Below, piece after piece: positions 13,365-22,294 of a stretch of DNA of 30,165 nt. The notes beneath the pieces are model-generated. The model was given only the letters and a program-made list of their open reading frames with translations, was not told the origin of the DNA and searched no databases. Position 1 is the first letter of the stretch, and each line of letters starts with the position of its first letter. A program made the translations under genes and the position numbers. Source of the DNA: a virus; the IMG/VR virus record IMGVR_UViG_3300042914_002498, positions 1 through 30,165 of that record; one strand, written 5' to 3'.

Positions 13365-13808
13365 ATGGAAAATAAATACTATACACCAAAGATTGAAGAG
13401 TTACATGTAGGGTTTGAATGTGAAATTCAGTCTTCTTATGGATGGCAAAAAGGCTCTTATCCTACTATCTTTCAAGAAGATACTTTATCAGGATTTGAAG
13501 TAAATGATCTTGGAGTTTTTAAAACTCTAGAAAAAAGATATAAGTATTTAAGAGTTAAATACCTTGATAGAGAGGATATTGAAAGTTTAGGTTGGGTTAA
13601 AAGCTTGTATAAAACTACAGAAGTTTATCAATTAGATAAGTTTGTAATAACTAGTTATTCTCGTCTAGAAGAAGATGGGTTGGTGATAGATATTAGTTTG
13701 TTACCTTCTTTTAAAGATTCTGAATTAAGGAGAATATTTAGAGGTATAATTAAAAACAAATCTGAGCTTAAAAGAGTAATGGAACAATTAACAATAAATA
13801 AATTATAA
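13365..13808 (+). CDS. Conserved 147-aa phage protein (MENKYYTPKIEE type)
   Basis: MENKYYTPKIEELHVGFECEIQSSYGWQKGSYPTIF. I recall many short proteins of Bacteroidota phages that begin with almost the same words (YYTPxIEExHVGFExE) and are of unknown function. The frame could be read from a TTG at 13344, but that codon lies inside the promoter, so ATG 13365 is chosen. The C-terminus is basic and helical (LRRIFRGIIKNKSELKRVMEQL). It is the first gene of the right block. Confidence 0.8.
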   Translation: MENKYYTPKIEELHVGFECEIQSSYGWQKGSYPTIFQEDTLSGFEVNDLGVFKTLEKRYKYLRVKYLDREDIESLGWVKSLYKTTEVYQLDKFVITSYSRLEEDGLVIDISLLPSFKDSELRRIFRGIIKNKSELKRVMEQLTINKL

Positions 13809-13811
13809 GAT

Positions 13812-14138
13812 ATGAAAAGTAGAGTAATGCCACATGCTAAAGGAATACTAATTGAGTTTAGTGAAATTGAACAAACTAAGTCAGGGGTATATTTACCTTC
13901 AGGTACACAGAAGGAAGATATTCAAGCCTATGATGGGGATAATGTTATTAAGGTAGGTAGTGAAGTTACTATCTGTAAACCAGGAGATACTGTTATGTTT
14001 TTCCCACATTCTATTCCTACTTCATTCAGTTTAGAAGATCTAGATGGTAAGACACATAAGTATATGTTGTTTAGAGAAGCAGATGTATGCTGTTTAATCT
14101 CACCTCTAGAAGTTGTAGAACCAGTGGTTAATTTGTAA
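13812..14138 (+). CDS. GroES-like co-chaperonin
   Basis: 108 aa, a usual length for Cpn10 proteins. The order of motifs fits GroES: a strand AKGILIEFSEIE, a mobile-loop-like TKSGVYLPSG (residues about 22-31, with VYL where GroES has IVL), VIKVGSEVTICKPGDTVMFFP for the V-x-VG...GD-V-f core, and a final KYMLFREADVCCLI like the GroES eylilresDilai end. Phages such as T4 (gp31) encode their own co-chaperonin to help the host GroEL fold the capsid protein. Its place in the capsid block supports that role. Partner and need are inference. Confidence 0.72.
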   Translation: MKSRVMPHAKGILIEFSEIEQTKSGVYLPSGTQKEDIQAYDGDNVIKVGSEVTICKPGDTVMFFPHSIPTSFSLEDLDGKTHKYMLFREADVCCLISPLEVVEPVVNL

Positions 14139-14139
14139 A

Positions 14140-14319
14140 ATGAATAATAAAACTATTAAGACTCAGTTAAATGAGTACTTGTTAAAAGGTACTATTAACT
14201 TTTATGAACTACAATGTATTGAAAGAGAAATTGGTAGTAATAAGTTAATGAAAGACTTAACTCCAAAAGAAAGAGATCTTATTATTAGTTATATAAGAAA
14301 AAATGATAGTACAACTTGA
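14140..14319 (+). CDS. 59-aa small protein
   Basis: MNNKTIKTQLNEYLLKGTINFYELQCIEREIGSNKLMKDLTPKERDLIISYIRKN. It is helical and charged. It starts 1 base after the stop of the GroES-like gene and overlaps the next start by 17 bases, as expected in a packed operon. TTTGTAAA before the ATG repeats the motif seen at other late starts. No function known. Confidence 0.6.
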   Translation: MNNKTIKTQLNEYLLKGTINFYELQCIEREIGSNKLMKDLTPKERDLIISYIRKNDSTT

Positions 14320-14512
14320 TCCTCCAATACCCTTTTATGTTCCTGAGTTGGAAATGGAAGGATGGGCATTCTTAGTTAATGATTATGGTCCAGAGAGTTA
14401 TATCTATTTTACATTACTTATGGATAATGGTGAGATATGGACTTATGATAATACTAAGATTAGGGGTTGTATAAATAAAACAATGGGTAGATATGAAAAG
14501 AATAGAAGTTAG
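14303..14512 (+). CDS. Conserved phage protein (LDPPIPFYVPE type)
   Basis: 69 aa. MIVQLDPPIPFYVPELEMEGWAFLVNDYGPESYIYFTLLMDNGEIWTYDNTKIRGCINKTMGR closely follows a pattern I know from many tailed phages: LxPPIPxxVPxKGxGxAxFLIDYGPExxLxWxxxxDxxGExWTxxNxxVRxxxNxTMGR. The function is unknown, but it is often found near packaging and head genes, as here. The last 20 bases overlap the next gene. Confidence 0.75.
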   Translation: MIVQLDPPIPFYVPELEMEGWAFLVNDYGPESYIYFTLLMDNGEIWTYDNTKIRGCINKTMGRYEKNRS

Positions 14513-14702
14513 AGCCAGCCAGTTAAATGAACTGTATACTACAGTTAATCATTTATATAAGGAGAAAATGGTTACAGAATATATGGATGTAGATCTAGAG
14601 CATAATGGTAATGTTATTAGGTTTATATATGATAGGAACATGGGTAGAAAAGGCTCATGGGTGGTAATCACTCCTATTAGTGTTATATATGATGAAGATT
14701 AA
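14493..14702 (+). CDS. Unknown 69-aa protein
   Basis: MKRIEVRASQLNELYTTVNHLYKEKMVTEYMDVDLEHNGNVIRFIYDRNMGRKGSWVVITPISVIYDED. The first half is helical and the second half looks like three beta strands. It is translationally coupled to the previous gene by a 20-base overlap. A promoter-like box overlaps its stop codon. No family recognised. Confidence 0.6.
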   Translation: MKRIEVRASQLNELYTTVNHLYKEKMVTEYMDVDLEHNGNVIRFIYDRNMGRKGSWVVITPISVIYDED

Positions 14703-14707
14703 TTTTG
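14700..14707 (+). promoter_or_regulatory. -7 type box before the 96-aa gene
   Basis: TAATTTTGTAAA fits TAnnTTTG followed by TAAA. It overlaps the stop of the previous gene and lies 20 bases before ATG 14728. No clear -33 TTG is at the expected distance. Confidence 0.4.
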
Positions 14708-14727
14708 TAAATTAGTAAAAAATAGTT

Positions 14728-15018
14728 ATGTTATCAGATGCAATTTATGGACGTACTACTATGGTGTTTGTCCATAAGGATTTTGAAGTAGTAATTGAAA
14801 AGATGGGTGTGTACGTAGGACTTGCCAAAAAATTCATAAAGAAGTTTAAAAGGTATCAGTACATTAAGCATGTTGAAAAGTTACCTGATGGTAAATGGTG
14901 CTTAGTTTTTAAGTTACTACCTTCAAATCATGAAGCAGTTAAAGAGTATAATATGATTGTTGAACAAAGTAAAAAAGATCTTTGGGTTAATAGCCTTAAT
15001 GCAATTACAGAAGGATGA
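14728..15018 (+). CDS. Unknown 96-aa protein
   Basis: MLSDAIYGRTTMVFVHKDFEVVIEKMGVYVGLAKKFIKKFKRYQYIKHVEKLPDGKWCLVFKLLPSNHEAVKEYNMIV. A basic patch (KKFIKKFKRYQYIK) lies in the middle, suggesting nucleic-acid contact. The end overlaps the next start by 4 bases (ATGA). It belongs to the small-gene run before the packaging genes. Function unknown. Confidence 0.6.
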   Translation: MLSDAIYGRTTMVFVHKDFEVVIEKMGVYVGLAKKFIKKFKRYQYIKHVEKLPDGKWCLVFKLLPSNHEAVKEYNMIVEQSKKDLWVNSLNAITEG

Positions 15019-15344
15019 TAATCAAGGTTTTAGAAGCAATCTATAAGACAGTTCCTTCTGATGTTGAAGGAGAGTTACCTCAAGAGGTACCTTCTAAGTT
15101 TGTTTCTAAAAGAATGGAGGTTATTGAGATTACTGAGTATAGTGAATTAGTTAATCCAAGGACTAAAAAGCCTTATAAGAAAAGGTGTCTTTTTAGGTGT
15201 ATGGATCAATGGTTGATAGTAAATCATTCATTTGATGAACTTACACAGATGAAGAACACTCAATCAAGAATAATAATTAAAGGATTTTATGACACGTCTG
15301 CAAGACAAGGTAATAGAAAAGTTAATAGAGGTAGGAAAAAGTAA
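15015..15344 (+). CDS. Unknown 109-aa basic-tailed protein
   Basis: Begins MIIKVLEAIYKTVPSDVEGELPQEVPSKFVSKRMEVIEITEYSELVNPRTKKPYKKRCLFRCMDQWLIVNHSFDEL. The C-terminus is very basic (RQGNRKVNRGRKK). The body is likely a small beta fold with CLFRC. It overlaps the following IHF-like gene by 56 bases. No named family is recognised; nearby genes suggest a role around head assembly or packaging. Confidence 0.6.
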   Translation: MIIKVLEAIYKTVPSDVEGELPQEVPSKFVSKRMEVIEITEYSELVNPRTKKPYKKRCLFRCMDQWLIVNHSFDELTQMKNTQSRIIIKGFYDTSARQGNRKVNRGRKK

Positions 15345-15558
15345 TAATGTTTCCTTTATAGAAACTAGAAGAGTTTACACAGCTTTATTTGATTTTTTAG
15401 TTAAGGAGTTCTCTCAAATATCTGATGCTGATGTATCTACTTGGGATAAGAATGTTATTGTCAAAAATTTTGGTAAATTTGTAGTAAATAAAAGTAAATT
15501 AAAAAGATATGAATCTAAAAGAACAACTAATGAACAATCCAATGAACTCACCGAGTAA
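15289..15558 (+). CDS. IHF/HU-like DNA-binding protein
   Basis: 89 aa, the size of HU/IHF subunits. An N-terminal two-helix part (DKVIEKLIEVGKSNNVSFIETRRVYTALFDFLVKEFSQI) leads to DKNVIVKNFGKFVVNKSKLKRYESKR, which matches the HU core V-x-GFGxF-x-V and a basic arm. The usual arm Pro is not obvious, so DNA bending may differ. Crass-like phages carry IHF-like genes in the block next to the terminase, as here. The end overlaps the DUF5856-like gene. DNA packaging or genome compaction is inferred. Confidence 0.65.
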   Translation: MTRLQDKVIEKLIEVGKSNNVSFIETRRVYTALFDFLVKEFSQISDADVSTWDKNVIVKNFGKFVVNKSKLKRYESKRTTNEQSNELTE

Positions 15559-15901
15559 GTTTATTGGTAGATTATTTGAAGCAAGAGATGTAGCGCATCT
15601 AGAACATCTTAGAGTTAAAGGTCCAGGTGCCTTTGCAGCACATACAGCCTTAAATGGATTTTATGATTCCTTACTTGACTTAGTTGATGGGTTTGTAGAA
15701 AGCTACCAAGGTAAGTATGGTATTGTTAATATTGAAGTTAAGTCTGTTAAACCTTTAGAGTTTATGGAGTATATCCAAGAGCTTGCTAAATATATAGAAG
15801 CATCAAGAGATATTTTTAAAGAAGATTATCTTAAGAATCAAGTTGATGAACTTGCAAGTTTAACATATTCAACTATTTATAAATTAAAATTTCTTAAATA
15901 A
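15530..15901 (+). CDS. DUF5856-type helical protein
   Basis: About 123 aa from ATG 15530; starts at 15509 and 15542 are also possible because the N-terminus lies within the previous gene. KFIGRLFEARDVAHLEHLRVKGPGAFAAHTALNGFYDSLLDLVDGFVESYQGKYG matches my memory of DUF5856, a family conserved in crass-like phages near the terminase. The H-x2-H and E-x6-Q pattern across long helices recalls a Dps/ferritin-like bundle, but metal binding is not shown. The stop shares a base with the next start (TAATG). Confidence 0.7.
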   Translation: MNNPMNSPSKFIGRLFEARDVAHLEHLRVKGPGAFAAHTALNGFYDSLLDLVDGFVESYQGKYGIVNIEVKSVKPLEFMEYIQELAKYIEASRDIFKEDYLKNQVDELASLTYSTIYKLKFLK

Positions 15902-16422
15902 TGAGAATCTTTGATTTAAAAGATAATGAGATAACTGTATCTCCAGAAGTATTATCTATTCTGGTATTTAAGGATATTTGGGATAGTGATAAAAGTAAAA
16001 ACAAAAAGAATGCATACAACGATTTTAAGTATATCTATCATATATGTGATTTTAACTCTCCTTATAACAATTACTCAGAAAAGAAAAGAGAAGAGGCTGT
16101 TAAGGAAGAAATTATTGGAGAAAAAACCTACACCCCATCGGAGAAAGTATTACAGGCATGTAGAGTCTATAGAAATCTAAAAGAATCTCCTATTGAGAGG
16201 TTGTTTTATGGGGTTAAAGATAAGATAGAGGATATTACCCAATATCTTAAAGAAAATGATTTTACAGATGAAACTTCTCAAACTACATTAAAGGTTATTG
16301 ATTCTGTTAGTAAGCTTGTTGGTCAGTATAAGACTTTAGAATCAGCTGTTAAAGCAGAGAAAGAAACTACTAATGTTAAGATTAGGGGAGATAAAAAGGT
16401 AGATGGTAATTTTAATGAATAA
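15901..16422 (+). CDS. Terminase small-subunit candidate
   Basis: 173 aa, helical, placed directly before TerL with a shared base (TAATG at 16420-16424). The N-terminus reads MRIFDLKDNEITVSPEVLSILVFKDIWDSDKSKNKKNAYNDFKYIYHICDF; the pattern with FKDIWxxDKSKxKxxAxxxFxYIYF is one I recall from crass-like phages. The C-terminus is a charged helix (SVSKLVGQYKTLESAVKAEKE). The TerS role rests on position, size and helical make-up; no winged-helix motif is evident. Confidence 0.5.
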   Translation: MRIFDLKDNEITVSPEVLSILVFKDIWDSDKSKNKKNAYNDFKYIYHICDFNSPYNNYSEKKREEAVKEEIIGEKTYTPSEKVLQACRVYRNLKESPIERLFYGVKDKIEDITQYLKENDFTDETSQTTLKVIDSVSKLVGQYKTLESAVKAEKETTNVKIRGDKKVDGNFNE

Positions 16423-18464
16423 TGTTAACTAATACAAAAGCATTTCTAGAAGCAAGGATTAACTATGAGATCACAGGAGCATACACTAATGCTCTGATTG
16501 GTACTCATCAGTATAATGAGTTTTGGAAAGAAGAGCAGAGAAAGTGTATGGAAGGGGTTACTATTGGTAACTTAACTATACCAGGAACTTATTACTTCTA
16601 TCTAAACTATACAAGAATGGATTTGAAGGATGAGAAAACAGGTAGAAAAACCCAAGGTTTTCCTAGGTTTACTGATGTTGACTTAGAGTTCTTTACTTTA
16701 ATTGAGAAAGCTAGACAGGAAAAGAAAGGGTTTATAATGGTTAAGCCAAGAAGAACTGGTTTTTCTTATAAGAATGCTGCTCTAGTTACACATGAATATA
16801 ATTTCTACAGAGATGCTAAATGTATCATATCAGCTTATGAGAATAAGTATTCTGATAATACAATGGCAATGACTCTAAATAATTTGAACTTTCTAGATCA
16901 AGCTACTGTATGGTATAAGCCTAGAAACCCTAATACTCAGGACTTTGTAAAGGCAAGACATCTTAAGAAGATGGAAGATGGTAGGGATATTTGGGTTGGT
17001 TATCAATCACAAATAAAAAAGATTACTTTTAAGGATAACTCATTTGCATCTGCTGGTCTATCAAGCTCTATATTTCTATTTGAGGAAGCTGGTATCTTTA
17101 GCAATATTATTGAATCTTACAATATATCTGAACCTTGTTGGAAAGATGGTGAAGATATGATTGGTATTCCTATTATTTATGGTACTGGTGGTGATATGGG
17201 TGGTGGTACAGCAGCATTTTCTGAAATGTATTATGATCCTGATAGATTTAACCTGTTATCATTTCCTAATGATTGGGAGTCAGATAAAGGTAATCAACAG
17301 TGTGGTTGGTTCTTACCTGCTACAAGACAGAGATTTGGTGTATATACTGATAAGGAAACTAAAGAAACTTATAAGCTAGTAGATGATGAGGGTAATTCTA
17401 ATGAGAATGCTGCTATGAAGTCTATTCTAGCATTTAGAGAAACTAAGAAAGGTAACCCATCAGCATTTAGAGATGCTGTTACACAGTACCCAATAACACC
17501 ATCAGAAGCATTCTTGGTAACATCAGGAAATATGTTTCCTACTATGTTACTTAATGAGAGATTAGCTGAATTAAAGAGTAATCCTCAGAAATATGCAGAA
17601 GCTAGTTGGATTGGTAATTTAGCTGTTAATGAAGAAGGTGAATTAAGGTTTACATCATTAGATAATGTAATACCTTTAAGAGATTATCCTTTAAAGAAAA
17701 GACCAGATGATGATATCACAGGTTGTGTAGAGATATTTGAGCAGCCTCAAAAGGATAATGATGGTAAGGTATTTCCTAGAAGATATATAGTATCTATTGA
17801 CCCTTATGATGATGATTATTCTACTACAGATTCAGCAGGTTGTGCTTTTGTATATGATAGGTTTACTAGAAGAATAGTAGCTGAATACACAGGAAGACCT
17901 CAATTAGCTAAGGATTTCTATGAGAATTGTAGGAAGTTAATTATTTACTACAATGCTATGGGATTCCCAGAGATTAATAAGCTAGGATTTGTTACATATA
18001 TGGAGCACAAGAAAGCTTTACATATGTTATCAGAAACTCCATTACAACTTAGAGATAAGATTGAGTGGAAACCTAACTTGAATACATCTTATGGGTTTAA
18101 GGCAACTGAAAGAACCAATACTTGGGGTAGAGAATTGATTAGAGAGTGGTTATTGGAACCAATTGAACCTAACTCTGAGATATTGAATGTAATGAGAATA
18201 CGCTCTACAGGCTTAATTCAAGAGTTGATTAAGTGGAATAAAGATGGTAACTTTGATAGAGTATCATCCTTGATTGCTGCATTGATTTTAGATGTAACTT
18301 TAAACAGGGAAATTATTAAGAAAGAAGAGGTAAAAACTAAGTCCTTTTTAGAGTCTCCTTTTTTTAAAGAAAAGGGGTTCTTAAAAGAAAGCTATGATCC
18401 GTTGGATGAAGTAAATAGCTATAGAGATAATACCTTGTATTTTAATAACATGTTCCGTAGATAA
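16422..18464 (+). CDS. terL: Terminase large subunit
   Basis: 680 aa. It packages DNA into the prohead and cuts it. The ATPase part has a Walker A variant K108-P-R-R-T-G-F-S-Y-K, as in other crass-like TerL proteins that lack the classical GKS, and Walker B IFLFE221-E222. The nuclease part has VSID460-PYDDD, a candidate E528 in YMEHK, and D612 in NFDRVSSLIAALILD, consistent with the RNase H-like fold. It is followed by the portal gene after 14 bases. The call is firm from motifs and context. Confidence 0.95.
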   Translation: MLTNTKAFLEARINYEITGAYTNALIGTHQYNEFWKEEQRKCMEGVTIGNLTIPGTYYFYLNYTRMDLKDEKTGRKTQGFPRFTDVDLEFFTLIEKARQEKKGFIMVKPRRTGFSYKNAALVTHEYNFYRDAKCIISAYENKYSDNTMAMTLNNLNFLDQATVWYKPRNPNTQDFVKARHLKKMEDGRDIWVGYQSQIKKITFKDNSFASAGLSSSIFLFEEAGIFSNIIESYNISEPCWKDGEDMIGIPIIYGTGGDMGGGTAAFSEMYYDPDRFNLLSFPNDWESDKGNQQCGWFLPATRQRFGVYTDKETKETYKLVDDEGNSNENAAMKSILAFRETKKGNPSAFRDAVTQYPITPSEAFLVTSGNMFPTMLLNERLAELKSNPQKYAEASWIGNLAVNEEGELRFTSLDNVIPLRDYPLKKRPDDDITGCVEIFEQPQKDNDGKVFPRRYIVSIDPYDDDYSTTDSAGCAFVYDRFTRRIVAEYTGRPQLAKDFYENCRKLIIYYNAMGFPEINKLGFVTYMEHKKALHMLSETPLQLRDKIEWKPNLNTSYGFKATERTNTWGRELIREWLLEPIEPNSEILNVMRIRSTGLIQELIKWNKDGNFDRVSSLIAALILDVTLNREIIKKEEVKTKSFLESPFFKEKGFLKESYDPLDEVNSYRDNTLYFNNMFRR

Positions 18465-18465
18465 C

Positions 18466-18473
18466 TAACTTTG
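18466..18473 (+). promoter_or_regulatory. -7 type box before the portal gene
   Basis: TAACTTTGTAAAAATG: TAnnTTTG followed by TAA, with ATG only 5 bases after the box. No TTG is at the usual -33 spacing. The arrangement matches those before the 297-aa, scaffold and 319-aa genes. Confidence 0.45.
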
Positions 18474-18478
18474 TAAAA

Positions 18479-21010
18479 ATGAATAATTTAGTAATACAAG
18501 TACCAAGGCAAACACTATCAGATGATAAAAAGAACCTGGAGTGGGCTAAAAAATGTATTGATGCTGGTGAAAATGTTTTAATGTTTGATTCATCTGTAGT
18601 TAGACAGACCTTTTATAATAAGAAGGTTAACTATAGATTGAGGAATAACATGCTAACAGATAAGGATTTAGAATCTATATGTGAACCATATGGAATTGAG
18701 TTTTCATCTTTCCCTAAGAATATACAGCATATAGGTCTAGGTAACTCAAAGATAAATACTTTGGTAGGTGAAGAAGCTAAGAGGTTAACAAGATATCCTT
18801 TTAAGGCATTCATTTCATCATCTGACCAAATGGGAATTTCTTCTAAAGAAGAAGAGATTAAAGATATGTGGTACCAAAAATTGGTATCAATAGCACAGCA
18901 AAAGCTACAAGCATCTTTTCAAGGACAAGAGGTTGATCCTCAAGTAATGGAAGAAGAGATGCAAAAAGAACTAGCTAAGTTCGATAAATATTTAAAGTAT
19001 AGTTATCAGGATTTAAAAGAAATAACTGCTAATAAGATACTTAAGTATGAGTATAAGAAATTAAAAGTTCCAGATGTCTTCCTAAGATGTTGGGAAGACT
19101 TCTTGATCTCAGGTGAGGAAGTTGTATGTATTGAAGAGCTTGGAAATGATATTGTATTTAGAAAAGTAAATCCTTTATATTTATTTACTATTCAATCACC
19201 TGAAACTTATAAACTTGAAGATGCAGACTGGATTGTAGAATATACAATGATGTCAGTAGGTCAAGTTGTGGATGCATTCCACTTAGAATTAACTAAAGAT
19301 CAGATTTCAAATCTTGAGCAAAGTAAGGAGTATAACTCAATGAGAACTGGTGGTATTCAAATGGCTTACAACAGAGATATTACTGTTGAAGAAAGATTTG
19401 GATATACAGCAGGTGAGTTGTTTGTGCCCAACCAAATTGCTACACATTACTTTGGTGGTGCTTATGACCAAAGAGGTAATGTTAGAGTAATGAGAGTTTG
19501 CTGGAGATCTAGAAGAAAGATTGGTAAAGTAAGTTATTATGATGAGTATGGTAGTCCACAAGAAAAAATTGTAGATGAATACTACAAGATTGACAAGGAT
19601 GCAGGTGAAACTGTAGAGTGGTTATGGATTAATGAATGGTGGGAAGGTACCAAAGTAGCTAATGATATTTATGTTAAGATTAGACCTATTCCATACCAAT
19701 CAAGAAGTATGGGTAATCTATCAGAGAGTAAACCACCTTATGTAGGTATTTACTGTAACACTAATAATTCAAGGGTAATGTCATTTATGGATGTTATGAA
19801 ACCTATGGATTATTTGTATGATATTTTCTTCCACAGATTAAACCTAGCTATTTCTAAATATAAAGGTCCAATGCTAGCAATTAATACTAGTATGATTCCT
19901 TCAGAATGGGATCCTTTGAAATGGTTACAATATGCTGAAGCTACCAATGTAATGTTTATGGATCCTACTAATGAGGTACTTAAAGGACCATTACAAGGTA
20001 AATCAGCAGGTACATATAATCAATTAGCTGCAACAGGTATTAATCTTGAGATGGGTAATTACATTAACCAGCATGTACAGTTACTATCATTTGTAAAACA
20101 ACAGCTTGATTTAATTTCAGGTGTTAATGAATACAGACAAGGTGACGTTAAAGGCGATGCTAATGTAGGTACATCCAATATGGGATGGTCAGCATCCAAC
20201 TCTATGACTGAAAAGTATTTCTCTCTACATAACTCATTCAAGAGAGATTGTATGGAGAGGTTATTAGAGGTTGCTAAGTATGTATGGAAAAATAACCCAC
20301 ATAAAGTACAAGCTGTACTTGATGATATGGGTTCAGAGATTGTAAGCTACTATGATGAGTTTGCAGAATCACAGTATGATATCCATATTGATGATGGTCC
20401 TAATACTCAAGAACTTATGCAGGCTCTTAACCAACTTGCACACGCAGGTATGCAGACTGGTCAGATTAAGTTTAGAGATATTATTGAAATCTATAAGAAA
20501 GATAGTATATCTGCTCTTGCTAGATACTTGGAAGAAGCTCAGGATAAGATTACTCAAGAGCAACAGCAAATGCAGCAAATGCAGCAAGAATCTCAAGAGA
20601 GAATGGCAGCTCAAGCTCTTGAAATGAGAGCACAAGAGTTACAGCTTGAAATGGAAAAACTAAATAGAGAAGACGTTAATAGACAATTGGATAGAGAGAA
20701 TAAGATTCAATTGGAAACTATTAGAGGTATGAGCTATTTACAAGATCAAGATGTTAATGACAATATGATTCCTGACATTATGGAGCAAAGCAAAATTGCT
20801 TTACAACAACAAAAACAAACATATGAACAAATTCAAAAAGAAAGAGAATCACAATTAAAAGGACAAATAGAACAACGCAAAAACCAACTTGAAAAAGAAA
20901 AACTTAATTTAAAAGAGAAAGAATTGAATGTTAAAAAAGATATTGAAAAGATGAAAGCTGATACTGCTTTAAAGATAGCTAAGACTAATCGTAATAAGTA
21001 TGATAAATAA
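18479..21010 (+). CDS. Portal protein
   Basis: 843 aa, the usual large size of crass-like portals. It forms the ring at the capsid vertex through which DNA passes. Visible parts are IQHIGLGNSKINTLVGEEAKRLTRYPFKAF near the N-terminus, a wing/stem core with ADWIVEYTMMSVGQVVDAF, PYVGIYCNTNN, MDVMKPMDYLYDIFFHRLNLAISKYKGP and INQHVQLLSFVKQQLDLISGVNEYRQGD, and a C-terminal 160-residue Gln/Glu/Lys coiled coil (from about residue 680). It follows TerL and precedes the scaffold candidate and MCP. The long C-terminal coiled coil could be a barrel or tether. Confidence 0.92.
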   Translation: MNNLVIQVPRQTLSDDKKNLEWAKKCIDAGENVLMFDSSVVRQTFYNKKVNYRLRNNMLTDKDLESICEPYGIEFSSFPKNIQHIGLGNSKINTLVGEEAKRLTRYPFKAFISSSDQMGISSKEEEIKDMWYQKLVSIAQQKLQASFQGQEVDPQVMEEEMQKELAKFDKYLKYSYQDLKEITANKILKYEYKKLKVPDVFLRCWEDFLISGEEVVCIEELGNDIVFRKVNPLYLFTIQSPETYKLEDADWIVEYTMMSVGQVVDAFHLELTKDQISNLEQSKEYNSMRTGGIQMAYNRDITVEERFGYTAGELFVPNQIATHYFGGAYDQRGNVRVMRVCWRSRRKIGKVSYYDEYGSPQEKIVDEYYKIDKDAGETVEWLWINEWWEGTKVANDIYVKIRPIPYQSRSMGNLSESKPPYVGIYCNTNNSRVMSFMDVMKPMDYLYDIFFHRLNLAISKYKGPMLAINTSMIPSEWDPLKWLQYAEATNVMFMDPTNEVLKGPLQGKSAGTYNQLAATGINLEMGNYINQHVQLLSFVKQQLDLISGVNEYRQGDVKGDANVGTSNMGWSASNSMTEKYFSLHNSFKRDCMERLLEVAKYVWKNNPHKVQAVLDDMGSEIVSYYDEFAESQYDIHIDDGPNTQELMQALNQLAHAGMQTGQIKFRDIIEIYKKDSISALARYLEEAQDKITQEQQQMQQMQQESQERMAAQALEMRAQELQLEMEKLNREDVNRQLDRENKIQLETIRGMSYLQDQDVNDNMIPDIMEQSKIALQQQKQTYEQIQKERESQLKGQIEQRKNQLEKEKLNLKEKELNVKKDIEKMKADTALKIAKTNRNKYDK

Positions 21011-21069
21011 TAAATTGGAAAACAAGAACAAATTTGATAGTAAATGAGCTATATAGAAAAACAAGCTTA

Positions 21070-21103
21070 TTTGGTAGATAAACAATTATTAATAATAATT
21101 TTG
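21070..21103 (+). promoter_or_regulatory. Promoter before the scaffold candidate
   Basis: TTTG (21070-21073), 22 bases, TAATTTTG (21096-21103), then TAAGAATAAT and ATG at 21114. It has both boxes at near-usual spacing. The 100-base gap holds no other gene. Confidence 0.6.
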
Positions 21104-21113
21104 TAAGAATAAT

Positions 21114-22292
21114 ATGAAACGTAACAAATTTTACAGCCCAGATTTTGAAGCTCCTGAAGGAGGAGCAGGTGAAGTAATCAATAATTCATCTGATAAAAAC
21201 TTGGTAAAAGACGTAGCTGAAACCAATGAATTTGATTTTGACACAGAGTTGTCAGATCTAATTAATGACTCAGTAGATGAGAATGAAACACCAGAAAGTA
21301 AAGCAAAAGATTTTGCACCACCTTCTGATAAGAAAGAAACTAATGAAGAGGATGAACCTCTTTATAAAGTATTAGCTGAACAGCTTAAAGCTGAAGGATT
21401 ATTTGATGAAGAGGACTTCCAAGAAGATGATGATTTTAAATTTGATGGTACTCCAGATAGTTTTAAATCTTTAATGGAAAGACGTGACTTCAAAAGAGGT
21501 GTAAAGATCTTTGAAGATATTGTATCTGAAATGCCTACTAAAATGCGTAAACAGTTTGAATTGTTTATGGATGGTCTAGATGAAGACTCTTCACTAGATA
21601 TTGGCAGTAAAGTAGTTGATTATTCATCAATTACTAAAGACACACTAGAGTCTAATCCTCAGAAAGCAGAGCAGCTTTATAGAGAACTTCTTAAAACTAA
21701 AGGTTTTTCCCAAGAAAAAATTAATAAGTATGTGGAAAGAGCTAGAGATCTAGATGAATTAACTGATGAAGGCTTGGAAGCTGCGCAGATTTTAAATCAA
21801 GAAGCTCAAAAACACATTGAATATAAAAAACAAGAAGAACAAAATATTGCAATTCAAAGACAACGTGAAGCTCAACAAAGACTTCAAGCTTTGAGAGCAA
21901 CAATCTCACAAACTCCAGAGATCTTCAAGGGAGTTCCTATTACAGACAAAATGAAAGATCAACTGTATAAGTCAATGACAGAAACAGTTGCTTATGATGA
22001 AAATAAACAACCATTAAACAAAGTGGCTGCTATTTCCAGAAAGAATCCAGAAGCATTTAGATTGCAACTGCATTACTTGACAGAACTAGGTTTATTCAAT
22101 ATGGATGAGAAAGGTAACATTAAACCTGACTTAACCAAACTAATGCGTCTAGCAGAAACAAAAGTTACTAGAAGTATTGATGATAGACTTAAAAAAGCAG
22201 CATTTAAATCAGGCTCTAACTTAAGTAATAACCTTAATGATAAAGAGGTTGATGTATTAACTTCACTAGAAAATTTCCTAAATAATAAATAA
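21114..22292 (+). CDS. Putative scaffolding protein
   Basis: 392 aa between portal and MCP, where scaffold or prohead proteins normally lie. Residues 1-130 are very acidic and disordered (DFDTELSDLINDSVDENETPE, FDEEDFQEDDDFKFDGTPDSF). The middle is helical with a likely coiled coil (EAQKHIEYKKQEEQNIAIQRQREAQQRLQALRATI, residues about 230-265). The basic C-terminal helices (SIDDRLKKAAFKSG) could contact the capsid protein. No protease is seen. The role is inferred from composition and position. It ends 2 bases before the MCP start. Confidence 0.65.
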   Translation: MKRNKFYSPDFEAPEGGAGEVINNSSDKNLVKDVAETNEFDFDTELSDLINDSVDENETPESKAKDFAPPSDKKETNEEDEPLYKVLAEQLKAEGLFDEEDFQEDDDFKFDGTPDSFKSLMERRDFKRGVKIFEDIVSEMPTKMRKQFELFMDGLDEDSSLDIGSKVVDYSSITKDTLESNPQKAEQLYRELLKTKGFSQEKINKYVERARDLDELTDEGLEAAQILNQEAQKHIEYKKQEEQNIAIQRQREAQQRLQALRATISQTPEIFKGVPITDKMKDQLYKSMTETVAYDENKQPLNKVAAISRKNPEAFRLQLHYLTELGLFNMDEKGNIKPDLTKLMRLAETKVTRSIDDRLKKAAFKSGSNLSNNLNDKEVDVLTSLENFLNNK

Positions 22293-22294
22293 AA

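Noticed and set aside
21043-21105. Plus-strand 20-codon frame between portal and scaffold candidate
   Set aside because: It overlaps the promoter boxes and has no supporting feature.
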